Of a stretch of DNA of 64,000 nt, positions 25,527 to 32,867 are shown in pieces. The first letter of the stretch is position 1. Every line of letters starts with the position of its first letter. The position numbers were made by a program, and so were the translations under genes. Origin of the DNA: an uncultured Lachnospiraceae bacterium. Its GTDB lineage: Bacteria; Bacillota; Clostridia; Lachnospirales; Lachnospiraceae. The notes under the pieces are model-generated. The model saw only the letters and a program-made list of their open reading frames with translations. It searched no databases and was not told where the DNA came from. The stretch is taken from the NCBI GenBank assembly GCA_947629385.1, contig CANRDO010000006.1, positions 1-64,000 on the forward strand. The letters are read 5' to 3'.

Positions 25527-26408
25527 CTCCGGAGAACGGCTGCTTCTCTGGGATGCTCGTCTGGACTGCTTCTGATCCTTCAGATCGCTGACGAGCTTGC
25601 GTAAGGACATATCCTCGGACAGTCGATCCGAGGTGCCGGCTTCCTCTTCCTCGTAGAGATTTTCGTCATAGAAATCCTCGGGATAGGAATTCCTGCTGTA
25701 GGCGTTGGGATTGCCCTGCGGATATGGAGTGCCCTGCGAATATGGGTTACCCTGCGGATATGGAGTGCCCTGCGAGTATGGGTTACCCTGTGGATAGGGA
25801 GTGCCCTGCGGATACGGGTTGCCCTGCAAGTATGGATTGCCCTGTGGATAGGGATTACCCTGTGGGTATGGTTGCCGCTCGAATTCTGCATCCGATTTGT
25901 CTTGACGATTCTTCTTGCGGGCAAAAGGACGGAAGATCGTATTGCGTCCGGTCCAGCCGATGATACGGACGAGTACGATCCCGAAAAATACGCCGATGGA
26001 ATCGATCAGGACGTCCCGCTTGGATGGCCCGCGTCCGGCGACGTACGACTGATGATATTCGTCCCCGCAGGCAAAGCCCACGCAAATCATTCCTGCCGCA
26101 ATCAGCAGCAGAATGCCTCGCAGCCCATAGACATACAGTGGGAAAGCCACCGCTATGGCAAGCAGAAAATATTCCGTCATATGTGCGAGCTTGCGCACCG
26201 GAGTGTGAAAGCGCGTCGCCAGCTGGTCGATCTCCCAGGACTGCAGATCGGCTCCCAGGACTTCGCCGCCGACCTCTACAATCTTATAGCTTACCTGATA
26301 GCTGAGTCCGGCCGAGGTCTCGCCGTCCTGCGCGGACAGCGAAAAAATCATATACATCAGGATAATAGCCGGCAAAAATGAAAACGGCTTCAAAAATTTG
26401 ATTATCAT
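25524..26408 (-). CDS. VanZ-like membrane protein with a Pro-Tyr-Gln-Gly repeat tail
   Basis: VanZ-family proteins are small membrane proteins; the founding member gives low-level teicoplanin resistance, but most have no known role. The first 160 residues have four hydrophobic helices and the family motifs RKLAHMTEYFLL and DEYHQSYVAGRGPSKRDVLIDS. After the last helix comes a basic patch and then ten six-residue units of the form PYPQGN or PYSQGT, followed by an acidic and then a Ser/Arg-rich end. The repeat tail is not part of the VanZ family and is probably cytoplasmic. ATG 26408 is chosen over GTG 26444 because AAGGGGA lies about nine bases upstream. Confidence 0.85.
   Translation of the reverse strand: MIIKFLKPFSFLPAIILMYMIFSLSAQDGETSAGLSYQVSYKIVEVGGEVLGADLQSWEIDQLATRFHTPVRKLAHMTEYFLLAIAVAFPLYVYGLRGILLLIAAGMICVGFACGDEYHQSYVAGRGPSKRDVLIDSIGVFFGIVLVRIIGWTGRNTIFRPFARKKNRQDKSDAEFERQPYPQGNPYPQGNPYLQGNPYPQGTPYPQGNPYSQGTPYPQGNPYSQGTPYPQGNPNAYSRNSYPEDFYDENLYEEEEAGTSDRLSEDMSLRKLVSDLKDQKQSRRASQRSSRSPE
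25708..25873 (-). repeat. 18-bp coding minisatellite in the VanZ-like gene
   Basis: About nine to ten 18-bp units encode PYPQGN/PYSQGT. Two unit variants alternate over part of the array, which suggests 36-bp duplications as well. Confidence 0.85.
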
Positions 26409-26538
26409 AATAAGAAATCCCCTTATTTGTTTCCCCTGTCTCACATCTCTAGCGGCTATTTTAACATCCGGTCGCGGAGGTGTCCAGTCATTTAAGAAAA
26501 TCTTAACAGACAGAAAAAAACAGACTTAAAATTTATGC

Positions 26539-26567
26539 TTGTATAATTCAAACAGCTGTGGTATAGT
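26539..26567 (+). promoter_or_regulatory. Sigma-A promoter upstream of the TPP riboswitch
   Basis: TTGTAT (26539-26544), 17-bp spacer, TATAGT (26562-26567). Confidence 0.7.
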
Positions 26568-26576
26568 AACGTACGA

Positions 26577-26657
26577 AAACGGGGAGGCCTTGGGCCTGAG
26601 AGTAAACCTTACGGTTTTGACCCTTCGAACCTGATACAGATAATGCTGGCGCAGGAA
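26577..26657 (+). promoter_or_regulatory. TPP (THI-box) riboswitch aptamer
   Basis: The conserved THI-box pieces are present in order: GGGGAGGCC, CCTGAGAG, GACCCTTCGAACCTGATA, and TAATGCTGGCGCAGGAAA. It senses thiamine pyrophosphate and here precedes a thiamine-precursor ABC transporter. Confidence 0.93.
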
Positions 26658-26713
26658 AATAGGAACAGATCGCGGGAACGACCAGGTTCTTGCGATTATT
26701 GCGAGTATAATGG

Positions 26714-26743
26714 GCTGCCGGCAGAAGTGTCGGCAGCTTTTTT
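26714..26743 (+). terminator. Riboswitch-controlled intrinsic terminator
   Basis: GCTGCCG (26714-26720) pairs with CGGCAGC (26731-26737), followed by six T. Its place 57 bases after the aptamer fits transcription termination when TPP is bound. Confidence 0.85.
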
Positions 26744-26780
26744 CGCGAAGGCAATGAGCCGTGCAGATCCGCTGGAGCGG

Positions 26781-26892
26781 GGAATGCCTGCCTGCAGGAA
26801 ATTCCACGGGACAGAGGATATATAGGGCGAAAGCCCGCGACCTCGGGAAAGCGAAGCTTTCCAGAGGCTGGGCACAGCTTCCGAACCGTGCC
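26781..26892 (+). promoter_or_regulatory. Run of four consecutive hairpins between riboswitch terminator and thiX
   Basis: Four stems follow each other: GGAAT/ATTCC enclosing CCTGC/GCAGG (26781-26805); GGGC-GAAA-GCCC with a GNRA loop (26825-26836); CCTC/GAGG enclosing GGAAAGC/GCTTTCC (26841-26867); GGCAC/GTGCC (26871-26892), which ends right at the Shine-Dalgarno. No known riboswitch consensus is recognised. Confidence 0.5.
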
Positions 26893-26905
26893 AGGAGGAA
26901 CAACT

Positions 26906-27667
26906 ATGAGGAAACTTACGAAAGCAGCTCCAGTCTTTGTGATCCTGAGTCTGCTGATTATATGGGAGCTGGTGGTGCAGCTGGCGGGAATTCCACTGTA
27001 TGTGCTCCCGGCGCCAAGCGATATGCTTTCAACGTTTGTCACAGAGCTTCCGGAGCTTCTGAGGCACGCAAGTGTGACGGTGATGGAGGCGCTCGCAGGC
27101 ATGGCGATCTCATTCGTGATCGGCATTCTCATGGGCGTGCTGATCGACGCGATGCCCACGTTCAAGAAGAGTATTTACCCGATTCTGGTCGTGACGCAGA
27201 CGGTTCCAGTCATTGTGCTCGCTCCGATCTTCATCATCTACATGGGCTTTGGCTATGCGCCGAAAATCCTGACGGTCGTGCTGATGTGCTTTTTCCCGAT
27301 CGTCGTCAGCTTCAGCGACGGTCTGGGGGAGATGGACGAGGGCTATCTGAATCTTGTCCGCACCTACGGCGGTTCGAAATTCCAGATCTACCGGATCGTC
27401 AAGATCCCATCGGCTGTGATCTCGCTGCTGTCGGGGCTCAAGGTAGCCGCGACCTACAGCATCAGCGGCGCGGTGGTCGGAGAGTGGATTGCCTCGCAGA
27501 GCGGCCTCGGTTATTATCTGATCCGGGCAAAGAACGGTTATATGCTGGACAAGGTGTTCGCCTGCGTGCTGATGATCATTCTGCTGAGCCTGCTGATGAA
27601 CGGACTGGTGAAGCTGTTCGGTTATCTTATGATTCCGGCGCGGCGCAGAAGAAGTGCGAAGGCGTGA
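26906..27667 (+). CDS. thiX: ABC transporter permease, thiamine-precursor (ThiX-like)
   Basis: The 253-residue inner-membrane permease has six hydrophobic helices and the binding-protein-dependent transport loop (the EAA-type motif around GYLNLVRTYGGSKFQIYRIVKIPSA), which contacts the ATPase. It belongs to the SsuC/TauC/ThiX group. Assignment to a thiamine precursor such as a hydroxymethylpyrimidine derivative rests on the TPP riboswitch in front and on the ThiY-like binding protein that follows. ATG 26906 follows AGGAGGA. The order permease, binding protein, ATPase is transcribed from one promoter. Confidence 0.88.
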   Translation: MRKLTKAAPVFVILSLLIIWELVVQLAGIPLYVLPAPSDMLSTFVTELPELLRHASVTVMEALAGMAISFVIGILMGVLIDAMPTFKKSIYPILVVTQTVPVIVLAPIFIIYMGFGYAPKILTVVLMCFFPIVVSFSDGLGEMDEGYLNLVRTYGGSKFQIYRIVKIPSAVISLLSGLKVAATYSISGAVVGEWIASQSGLGYYLIRAKNGYMLDKVFACVLMIILLSLLMNGLVKLFGYLMIPARRRRSAKA

Positions 27668-27706
27668 TCGTTTGGCTCATCATGAATTGCAAATTAACGA
27701 TGTAAA

Positions 27707-27743
27707 TCCCATACGGATTTTCATAGAAAGCGACCCTGTATGG
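27707..27743 (+). other. Hairpin between thiX and thiY
   Basis: CCCATAC at 27707 pairs with GTATGGG ending at 27743. There is no T-run. It could protect or separate the thiX and thiY parts of the mRNA. Confidence 0.4.
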
Positions 27744-27780
27744 GCCGGAAAGAAAAGACAGAAATGAGGAGGAGACAGAG

Positions 27781-28776
27781 ATGAACAAGACATGGAAAAA
27801 AGGATTTGCCCTTGTGGCAGCGGCATCAATGATGCTTGGCATGGCAATGCCGGTATCGGCGGATGAGGATGTGGAACTCAAAAAGGTAACGGTGATTCTG
27901 GACTATGTGCCGAACACGAATCACACGGGTATGTATGTTGCTCTGGAGAAGGGCTATTATGAGGAAGAAGGGCTGGATGTCGAGATCATCGAGCCGACCG
28001 ACGGCGCGACGGCGACGCTCGTGGCGCAGCAGAAGGGCACGTTCGGCGTCAGCTATCAGGAGGATGTGACGATCGCGCTAACCGCGGAGGATCCACTCCC
28101 GATCAAGGCTATCGCGACGATCATCCAGCACAATACCTCGGGCTTTGTGAGCCTTGCGGACAGCGGCATCGAGTCCCCGGCGGATTTCGAGGGCAAGACG
28201 TACGCGGGCTGGGGCGGCCCGGGTGAGTCGGCGGTGCTCGAGGCGTGCATGACGCAGGCAGGCAAGGATTTCTCGAAGCTGAATATGGTGATTTCCGACG
28301 GCAGTGGTTTTGAGGCGCTCGGAAAGAGCTGTGATCTGATGTGGTTCTTTGAGGCGTGGGATTCCGTGATGGCGGAGATGAACGGCGTAGAGCTCAACTA
28401 TATGGCCTGCCGTGATCTGGATGAGCGCCTGGATTACTATACGCCGATCATTATCGCGAGCAACGCAGTGCTTGAGGAGGATCCGGAGATGGTCTCCGCG
28501 TTCCTGCGCGCGACGGAGAAAGGCTATGCGGACACGATCGCGGATCCGGACGCGTCGGCGGAGATTCTTTCCAAGTATGCGCCGAATTATGACCTTGAGA
28601 TGCTGAAGATTTCGCAGGAGTACCTGGCGGATAAATTCATGGAGGACACGGACGTCTGGGGTATGATGAAGGACGAGGTGTGGGACAATTACAGCGCGTT
28701 CCTGCAGGAGTACGGCGTGATCAGTGAGGCGATCCCGGCGGCGGATTGCTACACGAATGAATTCCTGGCGCAGTAA
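27781..28776 (+). CDS. thiY: ABC transporter substrate-binding protein, thiamine precursor (ThiY/NMT1-like)
   Basis: The 331-residue protein is of the NMT1/THI5-like fold: KKVTVILDYVPNTNHTGMYVALEKGYYEEEGLDVEI is the classic start, with the substrate-loop glycines at YAGWGGPGESAVLEA. The family binds pyrimidine thiamine precursors. The signal peptide ends at VSA-DE; there is no lipobox cysteine, which is unusual for a binding protein in a one-membrane bacterium. A good AGGAGGAG Shine-Dalgarno lies upstream. It is under the TPP riboswitch together with thiX and thiZ. Confidence 0.88.
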   Translation: MNKTWKKGFALVAAASMMLGMAMPVSADEDVELKKVTVILDYVPNTNHTGMYVALEKGYYEEEGLDVEIIEPTDGATATLVAQQKGTFGVSYQEDVTIALTAEDPLPIKAIATIIQHNTSGFVSLADSGIESPADFEGKTYAGWGGPGESAVLEACMTQAGKDFSKLNMVISDGSGFEALGKSCDLMWFFEAWDSVMAEMNGVELNYMACRDLDERLDYYTPIIIASNAVLEEDPEMVSAFLRATEKGYADTIADPDASAEILSKYAPNYDLEMLKISQEYLADKFMEDTDVWGMMKDEVWDNYSAFLQEYGVISEAIPAADCYTNEFLAQ

Positions 28777-28834
28777 AAAGTAATTTTGCAGCAATACGAA
28801 CAGAATTTCCGGGTTCCGGAGGGTGGATTCAGCA

Positions 28835-29566
28835 ATGAAACTTAGCGTGAGCAACCTGAATTTTTCATATACGGATAAAGTGATCCTCAAGGATCTCTCT
28901 TTCGCGGTGTCGGAGGGCGAGTTTGTCAGCATTCTCGGCCCCTCCGGCTGCGGAAAGTCGACGCTTCTGAATGTGCTGGCGGGGATCCTGAAGCCGCAGG
29001 GCGGACAGATCCTGATTGACGGCGTGCAGACGAGCGGCGTGAATCATCAGTTCGCTTACATGCCGCAGAACGACCTGCTGTTCCCCTGGCGGACGATCCT
29101 CGACAACGTCTGCCTCTACGGGGAGATTCATCATGAGAAGGATGCGGTCAGGGAGCGAGCAAGAGAGCAGATGGCGCGTTTCGGTCTGGAGGGCTGCGAG
29201 GACAAATATCCCTCCGAGCTCTCCGGCGGCATGCGGCAGCGGGCGGCATTCCTGCGCACGGCGATGTGCGACGCGGACATTTACCTGCTTGACGAGCCTT
29301 TTGGGGCGCTGGACGTAATCACGCGCGGCGACATGCAGGACTGGCTTCGGGAACTGTGCGGCAGCCTGAAAAAGACGATCCTGTTGGTGACGCACGACAC
29401 GGACGAGGCGATCTATCTCTCCGACCGCATCCTGATCTTCGGGACACCCGGCGAAGGTATCCGCAGAGAATTCTCTGTCACAGAGCAGAATCGCACGAGG
29501 GAGTGGCTGTACGAGCAGGGAGAGCTGCGCGCGGAGATTTACCGGGTGATCAAAGACCAGGACTGA
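28835..29566 (+). CDS. thiZ: ABC transporter ATP-binding protein, thiamine precursor (ThiZ-like)
   Basis: The 243-residue cytoplasmic ATPase has Walker A GPSGCGKST, a Q-loop (YMPQNDLLFPWRTI), the signature LSGGM, Walker B IYLLDEPFGALD and the H-loop VTHD. The PWRTILDN phrase is typical of the SsuB/TauB/ThiZ group. It powers the ThiXY transporter. ATG 28835 is preferred over GTG 28823, which overlaps the GGAGGG Shine-Dalgarno. Confidence 0.9.
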   Translation: MKLSVSNLNFSYTDKVILKDLSFAVSEGEFVSILGPSGCGKSTLLNVLAGILKPQGGQILIDGVQTSGVNHQFAYMPQNDLLFPWRTILDNVCLYGEIHHEKDAVRERAREQMARFGLEGCEDKYPSELSGGMRQRAAFLRTAMCDADIYLLDEPFGALDVITRGDMQDWLRELCGSLKKTILLVTHDTDEAIYLSDRILIFGTPGEGIRREFSVTEQNRTREWLYEQGELRAEIYRVIKDQD

Positions 29567-29674
29567 GCAAGGATCCTGTGGCCTGAAGAAAGTAAAAAGA
29601 TCGAATTTGGTCGAAAAACAGTGGATTTTTTCTTGCTATGTGTTATACTGAAATAGCAAGGAGATGTATGGCAT

Positions 29675-29968
29675 ATGCAAGAGGAATATTTGCTAAAGGC
29701 CATCGCTGACATGCTCGACCAGAAGCTGGCCAGTCTAAACAAGCGGGTCGACACAGTCAGCGAGCAAATTAATACACTGGATGAAAGATTTAATGTACTT
29801 GAAGAGAAAGTGGATGTGCTTGACGAGAAGGTGACAAGGGATTATGATCTGGTGTTGGAGTTTTACGGACGGCAGCAGGAGGTAAATTGTTACCTGAAAG
29901 GCGAGCTGAAGTGGCTTAAATACAGGACGCCCAGAACGCGCGCAACACAGCGGACGTTGAGAAGATGA
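29675..29968 (+). CDS. Small coiled-coil protein of unknown function
   Basis: The 97-residue product is predicted to be one long coiled coil: residues 15-60 follow heptads (QKLASLNKRVDTVSEQINTL, DERFNVLEEKVDVLDEKV), followed by a short basic end. AAGGAG lies 11 bases upstream of ATG 29675. There is no signal peptide or known domain. Similar short heptad proteins are common in Lachnospiraceae but have no assigned role. It sits between the thiamine transporter and a terminator. Confidence 0.6.
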   Translation: MQEEYLLKAIADMLDQKLASLNKRVDTVSEQINTLDERFNVLEEKVDVLDEKVTRDYDLVLEFYGRQQEVNCYLKGELKWLKYRTPRTRATQRTLRR

Positions 29969-30054
29969 AAGTGGCGTAGGACGCCTGAGGCAGTGAACGG
30001 CACAAAATACACAGGATAAAATCTGCCGCCTATGGGCGGCTGGCAGAGATAGCA

Positions 30055-30097
30055 GACCGATGGTGCGGACTGAAACAGTCTGGTGCCATCGGTTTTT
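30055..30097 (+). terminator. Intrinsic terminator after the coiled-coil gene
   Basis: ACCGATGGTGC pairs with GGTGCCATCGGT, enclosing GGACT/AGTCT with a GAAAC loop. TTTTTA follows. Confidence 0.85.
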
Positions 30098-30118
30098 ATG
30101 TGCAGCAAGAGATTGTCT

Positions 30119-30148
30119 TTGCCGACAACTATAGCATTATGATATAAT
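30119..30148 (+). promoter_or_regulatory. Candidate promoter of the TatD-like gene
   Basis: TTGCCG (30119-30124), 18-bp spacer, TATAAT (30143-30148). Confidence 0.5.
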
Positions 30149-30189
30149 AAAAAATACAAAAGAAAAGAAAGGGTCTTGAGTATAGTTTG

Positions 30190-31020
30190 ATGCTGAAAAG
30201 TGATTTGGATTTTATTTGTATGCTGGATATGCATGCGCATCTGCTCTGCCTGTCGGAGGAATACCGTGGAAGACTGACGAAGCAGGAACTGTCCGCGCTC
30301 GCGATGCAGGAACTCGCGGCGCGAAGGGAATATGGGATCGATACCGTGTTCAGCTGCGGGACGCCGCAGGAGTGGGAGTTTATACAAAAGTGTCTTGTGC
30401 AGAGTGAGACGGCGAAACAAAACGGGAGCTTCATGCTCAGCTTCGGCATTCACCCGTGGTACAGCGACCGCTTCGATCCGCAGGATTGCCGGGAATTATT
30501 CATGGCCAGCCCGATCGTCGGGGAGATCGGCATGGACTCTGTATGGTGTGAGGTTCCGCTTGCCGTGCAGAGGCGTGTATTTGCGCAGCAGCTCGAGATT
30601 GCGGCGGAGCTTAAAAAGCCGATTGTCCTGCACACGAAAGAGCAGGAGCGGCAGATTGCGGAGATGATCCGGGACTTTCCGGGAAAGGTATGCGTGCACT
30701 GGTACTCCGGCGGCGAGGCAGAGTTTGAAAAATTTCTGGAAGCTGGTTGCTATTTCACGCTGGGACCGGATCTGGCGGAGAATTTTACGCCTTTGTATGA
30801 ACGCATGCTGCGCGAGATTCTGGCAGACCGGCTGTTTCTGGAGACGGACGGTCTTTCTTCGATTGCCTGGATGCGAAGGCAGGAAATGGAATCCGTATCC
30901 TTCAGAGATATTCCGGAAGTGCTTGAAAAGAATCTGGAGCTTGTGGCACGGGAAAAGCAAATGCGGACGGAGGAGCTGCGAGCTTGCCTGAAAAAGAATT
31001 TTCACGAATTTACCAGTTGA
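30190..31020 (+). CDS. TatD-family metal-dependent hydrolase
   Basis: The 276-residue protein keeps the metal-binding motifs of TatD deoxyribonucleases: DMHAHL (HxH) at residues 14-19, GIHPWY, GEIGMD, VLHTK, VCVHWYSG and LETDG. TatD proteins are exonucleases of DNA or RNA; this one is divergent, so the substrate is uncertain. The ATG at 30190 is chosen, since TTG 30187 is adjacent and no strong Shine-Dalgarno decides. It is followed 50 bases later by a MazE-like antitoxin gene. Confidence 0.8.
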   Translation: MLKSDLDFICMLDMHAHLLCLSEEYRGRLTKQELSALAMQELAARREYGIDTVFSCGTPQEWEFIQKCLVQSETAKQNGSFMLSFGIHPWYSDRFDPQDCRELFMASPIVGEIGMDSVWCEVPLAVQRRVFAQQLEIAAELKKPIVLHTKEQERQIAEMIRDFPGKVCVHWYSGGEAEFEKFLEAGCYFTLGPDLAENFTPLYERMLREILADRLFLETDGLSSIAWMRRQEMESVSFRDIPEVLEKNLELVAREKQMRTEELRACLKKNFHEFTS

Positions 31021-31070
31021 CAGAAGAATCATATGAGGGATATACTTTGTATATACATGGAGGTGATGAT

Positions 31071-31322
31071 ATGACTGTTCAGGTAAAAACGTGGGGAAAC
31101 AGCCAGGGAATTCGCTTGTCAAAAGAATTGCTTGCATTGGCCGGAATTCAGAATAATGATTATTTGGAAATTGAGTTAATTGATGGAAATATTGTACTTA
31201 AGAAGGCAAGGATGCAGCATCGGACATTGGAAGAAAGAGCTTTGAAATATGGCGGAAGACTCGGTCCATATGAAGAATATGCTTGGGGAGAGCCGGTGGG
31301 AAGGGAGAAGTGGCAGGTTTGA
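31071..31322 (+). CDS. mazE: MazE/AbrB-type antitoxin
   Basis: The 83-residue product has an N-terminal AbrB/MazE DNA-binding swapped-hairpin domain: VQVKTWGNSQGIRLSKELL then DYLEIELIDGNIVLKKA. The C-terminal 35 residues, ending GEPVGREKWQV, would wrap the toxin. ATG 31071 follows GGAGGTGAT by four bases. The longer frame reading back into the TatD gene is not the gene. The stop overlaps the start of the toxin gene, typical of toxin-antitoxin pairs. Confidence 0.88.
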   Translation: MTVQVKTWGNSQGIRLSKELLALAGIQNNDYLEIELIDGNIVLKKARMQHRTLEERALKYGGRLGPYEEYAWGEPVGREKWQV

Positions 31323-31618
31323 CAATAGAACAGGGAGATATTCTCACAGTAGAGAATATGAAGGGTTTGTTTCTGGTTGTCAGCAAAAATTTTTTTAACA
31401 TTGCGGAACAGGCTGTGTTGTGCCCTATTGTGCAAGATGCCTTTCAAGATGCTCTTCATATACCGATTAATATTCAAGGAGAAGTACAAGGCTTTGTATT
31501 GTGCGAGCAGATGAGGTTTCTGGATTTGAGATATCGCGGTTATAAGAAAACAGGCAGGATCAAATACTCGGATATAATAAACATAACAGATGCGATTCAA
31601 AGTATCTTTGATTACTAG
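31319..31618 (+). CDS. mazF: MazF/PemK-type toxin
   Basis: MazF toxins are sequence-specific mRNA interferases. The 99-residue product has the CcdB/PemK barrel pattern: QGDILTVENMKGLFLVVSKNFFN, AVLCPIVQD, FVLCEQMRFLDLRYRG and a C-terminal helix (DIINITDAIQSIFDY). The typical early Arg is not obvious, so cleavage activity is not certain. TTG 31319, overlapping the mazE stop, fits the AAGGGAG Shine-Dalgarno; GTG 31310 is the alternative. The pair is richer in A+T than its neighbours, which suggests transfer. Confidence 0.8.
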   Translation: MTIEQGDILTVENMKGLFLVVSKNFFNIAEQAVLCPIVQDAFQDALHIPINIQGEVQGFVLCEQMRFLDLRYRGYKKTGRIKYSDIINITDAIQSIFDY

Positions 31619-31679
31619 TTTTGTATGAACCTACACGGAAGAAAAAATTGATGATTATGGAAGAAGGAAAGCGCGGTAA

Positions 31680-32102
31680 ATGAACACACATTATCAGAAA
31701 AAATCCTATACGTTGTTCTGGGCGTGGCTGGTTTTGTTGGTAGCTGTGATACTTTTTTACATGTACGGCGGGAGAGCGTATTTTCCCACGATCGGGGCAG
31801 GCAAGAATTTGGGAATTGTTGTGCTTGTGTTTCTGGATCTGCTTTTTGCGATGATTCTGGCGACACAGAGCGTTTACTGGATCAGCGGCGTGACGTATGA
31901 AGAAGCGGAAAAAGCGGGGGCAGACGCAAGGAGGCGCTTCGCGCTGTGGCATCTGCTGATCTTTCTTGTGGCGACGGCCCTTTTCCTGATCTACTGCTTC
32001 GGGCTGAAGCATGTTCTGAGAGCGGATCAGACCAGGGATGCGCTTGTCGCGGGCGGTGTGGTCTGCGCGGCGGTAGTCGCGAGCTCGCGGGTGCGGCTGT
32101 GA
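31680..32102 (+). CDS. Small membrane protein of unknown function
   Basis: The family is not recognised. The 140-residue protein has four hydrophobic helices, at about residues 13-30, 43-65, 88-108 and 120-136. AAGGAAAG lies eight bases upstream of ATG 31680. A terminator follows, so it is not part of the gntR operon downstream. Confidence 0.65.
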   Translation: MNTHYQKKSYTLFWAWLVLLVAVILFYMYGGRAYFPTIGAGKNLGIVVLVFLDLLFAMILATQSVYWISGVTYEEAEKAGADARRRFALWHLLIFLVATALFLIYCFGLKHVLRADQTRDALVAGGVVCAAVVASSRVRL

Positions 32103-32126
32103 AGTATTCCATGAACGAACTGACAG

Positions 32127-32167
32127 AGAATCTTTGAACCAGGTTTCGAAGATTCTTTATTTTTTTG
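32127..32167 (+). terminator. Intrinsic terminator
   Basis: AGAATCTT (32127-32134) pairs with AAGATTCT (32149-32156); TTATTTTTTT follows. Confidence 0.8.
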
Positions 32168-32178
32168 CACTTTTCTGC

Positions 32179-32207
32179 TTGACAGAATAGCCACTTAGTG
32201 ATATGGT
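32179..32207 (+). promoter_or_regulatory. Sigma-A promoter of the gntR-ABC operon
   Basis: TTGACA (32179-32184), 17-bp spacer, TATGGT (32202-32207). Confidence 0.8.
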
Positions 32208-32227
32208 TAATTACACAAGTAATGAAC
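32206..32227 (+). promoter_or_regulatory. Candidate operator of the GntR/YtrA-type repressor
   Basis: Inverted repeat GTTAATTAC, four-base spacer, GTAATGAAC (8 of 9 positions symmetric). It overlaps the -10 end and the start site, the right place for autorepression. AATTAAC follows at 32229-32235. Confidence 0.55.
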
Positions 32228-32295
32228 CAATTAACAAACAGGTGAACAAAGAGCACAGAAAAAGATCAAAGCAGAGGTGAAGGAAGTGAGAGAGC

Positions 32296-32664
32296 GTGAA
32301 TGAGATCCTGACACAGGAAAAGTCGATTTATATTCAGATTCGCGAGATGATCGAGAACGACATTCTGCGCGATATCCTGCTGGAGGAGGAGCGCGTGCCG
32401 AGCACGAACGAGCTGGCGAAGCTCTACGCGATCAACCCGGCCACGGCCGCGAAGGGTGTTAATCTTCTGGTGGACGAAGGCATTCTTTACAAGAAACGGG
32501 GGATCGGAATGTTTGTGGCGAAGGGTGCGAAGCGTCAGATCACGGAAAAGCGGAAGAAGAACTTTTATGAGGATTATGTGAAGAGCCTGCTAGCGGAGGC
32601 AAAGAGCTTGGGGATTAGCAGACAGGAGCTGGTCGAGATGATCAGGCAGGACGGGGACAGATAA
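32296..32664 (+). CDS. GntR-family regulator, YtrA subfamily
   Basis: The 122-residue protein has an N-terminal winged helix (SIYIQIREMIENDILRDILLEEERVPSTNELAKLYAINPATAAKGVNLLVDEGILYKKRGIGMFV, in several pieces) and only a short helical C-terminus. This is the layout of YtrA, which represses its own ABC operon and often responds to cell-wall antibiotics. GTG 32296 follows AAGGAAG. Two membrane genes and an ATPase follow, which it probably controls from the operator at the promoter. Its last codons recur in the tandem repeat downstream. Confidence 0.9.
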   Translation: MNEILTQEKSIYIQIREMIENDILRDILLEEERVPSTNELAKLYAINPATAAKGVNLLVDEGILYKKRGIGMFVAKGAKRQITEKRKKNFYEDYVKSLLAEAKSLGISRQELVEMIRQDGDR

Positions 32665-32777
32665 GAAACATGGTCTGCCGCATGACTGATCGGGCGGGAC
32701 AAAAAAGTGAAAGACATGGACTGCCGCATGACTGATCGGGCGGGACAAAGAAAAGTGAAAGACATGGTCTGCCGCAT
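32640..32777 (+). repeat. 46-48-bp tandem repeat, three units, spanning the gntR stop codon
   Basis: Units begin with GATCAGGCAGGAC (32640) or GATCGGGCGGGAC (32688, 32734) and end CTGCCGCAT. Units two and three are nearly identical; unit one contains the last gntR codons and TAA and is more diverged. Confidence 0.75.
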
Positions 32778-32867
32778 AGAAGAAAGGGGCAGGCAACAGG
32801 AAAGAACAGAAGCAGGAGAGGATAGAGACAGATTCACGGTGAATGGACGTGGGAAAGGATAGCAAGG

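Noticed and set aside
25708..25873. Possible CRISPR array because of short regular repeats
   Set aside because: The 18-bp units are contiguous without spacers and code for an in-frame hexapeptide repeat.
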